NCBI GenBank assembly: GCA_900772705.1 | Contig: CAAGRQ010000103.1 | Coordinates: forward strand, 1-40,296 | Origin: Clostridia bacterium | GTDB lineage: Bacteria; Bacillota; Clostridia; Oscillospirales; Acutalibacteraceae | Direction: 5' to 3' | Length of the DNA: 40,296 nucleotides | Part shown: piece by piece, positions 39,064 through 40,296 of the stretch | Position numbering within the stretch: position 1 is the first letter of the stretch | Layout of the letters: the number at the start of each line of letters is the position of its first letter | Translations under genes and position numbers: made by a program | Notes under the pieces: model-generated | What the model was told of the DNA's origin: nothing | Databases searched by the model: none | The model's input: the letters and a program-made list of their open reading frames with translations, nothing else

Positions 39064-39092
39064 ATAATATAAGATATGCCGACAAAATTCAA
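39064..39092 (-). promoter_or_regulatory. Probable promoter of the xpt-nup-hpt operon
   Basis: On the minus strand, TTGAAT and TATTAT are separated by 17 bp, with a leader of about 33 nt. There is no room or sequence for a purine riboswitch. Confidence 0.6.
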
Positions 39093-39231
39093 CATAAATT
39101 TTTGTTTGATACCGATTTTTAACCTTTTTCTGTATGCCTTACAAATTTATACCGAAAGTAACGGTGAATATATGTGCAACTTGCTAAGCAAAATAATATG
39201 AGGTGTCGAAAAGAGTTGTATATTTCGCTTA

Positions 39232-39260
39232 TTGTAAATCGGCTGAGCTTGGTATATAAT
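39232..39260 (+). promoter_or_regulatory. Sigma-A promoter of the HAD phosphatase gene
   Basis: TTGTAA and TATAAT are separated by 17 bp, 30 bp before the start codon. Confidence 0.7.
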
Positions 39261-39289
39261 TACACCAAAAGCAGTGCAGAGGTGATATT

Positions 39290-40102
39290 ATGATTAAGCT
39301 TATAGCTCTTGATTTGGACGGAACACTTATGTATACCGACCATATAACGGTGACTGAGGAAAACCGTGCGGCGCTGAAAAAAGCACACGAAAAGGGAGCG
39401 AGCCTTGCGGTTGCGACGGGCAGAACTCTTGCGATAATCGGCGATGTGTGCGAGCAAGTGCCCGAAATAGACTATGTTATATACTCAAACGGTGCGGCAG
39501 TATATGACAGACGGCAGGGCAAAAACATTTACGCTGAATATATGAGTCCCGATTTATGCGAGCCTCTGCTTAAAAGAAGCCTTGAAACAGGTGAATTTGT
39601 TGAGGTTTACATTGACGGCAAGGACTATGTGCCCAAAAAGCAGGCGGAGACCTTCGGTGCCGATTTCCTGCCGAAAGAGTTTTTGAAAAAACTTTCTGAA
39701 CAGATGACGCCGATCGACGATATTATCGAATTTACAAAGGGCAAGGAGATAGAAAAGGTAACGGTTTACGCTACCGACAAAAACAATTTTAATACGCTGT
39801 GGAACGAACTGAGCAAAAACGATGAAATATATCTTGCCTCATCTATGCCGGTAAGTATGGAATTTACCGTAAAGAGCGTAAACAAAGGCACGGCAATCGA
39901 CGGAATGTGCAAGGTGCTGGGCATAACGGCTGACGAATGTATGGCATTCGGTGATGCAGGAAATGACTGCGAAATGCTGAAATACTGCAAATATTCCTTT
40001 GCTATGGCGAACGGCACGGACGAATGCAAAAAAAGTGCAAAATACGAAACGCTGTCGAATACCGAAAACGGAGTTGCCGCAGGAATCAACAGGTTTATCT
40101 GA
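39290..40102 (+). CDS. Cof-type HAD-IIB family phosphatase
   Basis: This cytoplasmic phosphatase of the haloacid dehalogenase superfamily probably acts on a phosphorylated sugar or cofactor. The 270-residue protein has motif I LDLDGTL (nucleophile Asp8), motif II in VATGRT, a C2B-type cap between motifs II and III, motif III Lys in SVNKGTAIDGM and motif IV FGDAGNDCEML. The length and motifs are standard for the Cof subfamily. GAGGTGATATT precedes the ATG. The substrate cannot be predicted. It is followed by a tRNA gene with its own promoter. Confidence 0.92.
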   Translation: MIKLIALDLDGTLMYTDHITVTEENRAALKKAHEKGASLAVATGRTLAIIGDVCEQVPEIDYVIYSNGAAVYDRRQGKNIYAEYMSPDLCEPLLKRSLETGEFVEVYIDGKDYVPKKQAETFGADFLPKEFLKKLSEQMTPIDDIIEFTKGKEIEKVTVYATDKNNFNTLWNELSKNDEIYLASSMPVSMEFTVKSVNKGTAIDGMCKVLGITADECMAFGDAGNDCEMLKYCKYSFAMANGTDECKKSAKYETLSNTENGVAAGINRFI

Positions 40103-40173
40103 AACAAACCCGATAAGCAAAGTAAAACCGCAAAAGAAAACATTAAAATATTTGCCAAAAATAAATTTAGGTC

Positions 40174-40202
40174 TTGACAAAACCGACAAATATCTATATA
40201 AT
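40174..40202 (+). promoter_or_regulatory. Consensus promoter of tRNA-Gly
   Basis: TTGACA and TATAAT are separated by 17 bp, a perfect consensus, ending 13 bp before the tRNA. Confidence 0.85.
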
Positions 40203-40215
40203 TGGTTTTGCAGTT

Positions 40216-40291
40216 GCGGATTTAGCTCATCCGGTAGAGCGTCACCTTGCCAAGGTGAAGGTAGCGAGTTCGAGTCTCGTAATCCGCTCCA
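40216..40291 (+). tRNA. tRNA-Gly (anticodon GCC)
   Basis: The 76-nt cloverleaf has acceptor stem GCGGATT/AATCCGC, D arm GCTC/GAGC, anticodon stem TCACC/GGTGA with loop TTGCCAA (anticodon GCC at 40249-40251), T arm GCGAG-TTCGAGT-CTCGT and an encoded CCA end. It reads glycine GGC/GGU codons. Further tRNA genes may follow outside the window. Confidence 0.97.
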
Positions 40292-40296
40292 TAACA

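Noticed and set aside
39026..39289. Purine riboswitch upstream of xpt
   Set aside because: The conserved loop and core sequences are absent from both strands, and the promoter leaves only about 33 nt of leader.

Overview
The window looks like a chromosomal segment of an anaerobic, spore-forming Clostridia bacterium, most like the gut Oscillospiraceae/Ruminococcaceae type. This is inferred from gene content: a SleB-type spore cortex hydrolase, DUF3793 and DUF4250 proteins, a Na+-pumping decarboxylase module, a T-box-controlled TrpXYZ-type transporter, a short B12-dependent methionine synthase with its activation domain on a separate gene, and consensus sigma-A promoters with strong Shine-Dalgarno sites. 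Most genes lie on the minus strand. Plus-strand islands are 4428-4562, 7541-11678, 29207-31974 and 39290-40291.

Layout. 1-4316: pcrA helicase behind oadG-oadB. 4364-7424: a 44-residue membrane peptide, a MATE exporter and a membrane M28 peptidase. 7469-11678: metF, a methionine synthase activation protein, metH and an Rrf2 regulator. 12043-13215: flavodoxin and DUF3793 behind a promoter with two matching palindromic operators. 13216-16731: TrpXYZ-type ABC transporter 1 under a T-box whose specifier reads UGG (Trp). 17049-18382: rpsF-ssb-rpsR and DUF4250. 18403-18718: a compact type I toxin-antitoxin-like locus built like the pAD1 par system. 18721-21692: TrpXYZ-type transporter 2 with a palindromic operator inside its promoter. 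21779-23350: an IS1595-like element with 8-bp target duplication, a broken transposase and a lipoprotein cargo gene. 23372-26072: a PHP-like protein and DUF1846. 26121-26976: a riboflavin ECF S component under an FMN riboswitch. 27250-28800: rsmE and an OGG1-type glycosylase. 29129-32027: a hypothetical protein, sleB and pyrG. 32039-39092: thioredoxin, then a purine salvage operon (xpt, a BMP-family nucleoside ABC transporter, hpt). 39232-40291: a HAD phosphatase and tRNA-Gly.

Themes. Cis-acting RNA control is dense: T-box, FMN riboswitch, two leader attenuators and a candidate antisense RNA. The DUF1846 and pyrG promoters share an almost identical -10 region and initial transcribed sequence, each followed by a terminator hairpin, which suggests a common control signal. 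Four copies of a modular palindromic repeat lie in intergenic gaps, one of them inside transporter operon 1. The most interesting candidates are the par-like locus with a 21-residue peptide, the shared pyrG/DUF1846 leader, the repeat family and the paired operators before the flavodoxin operon.
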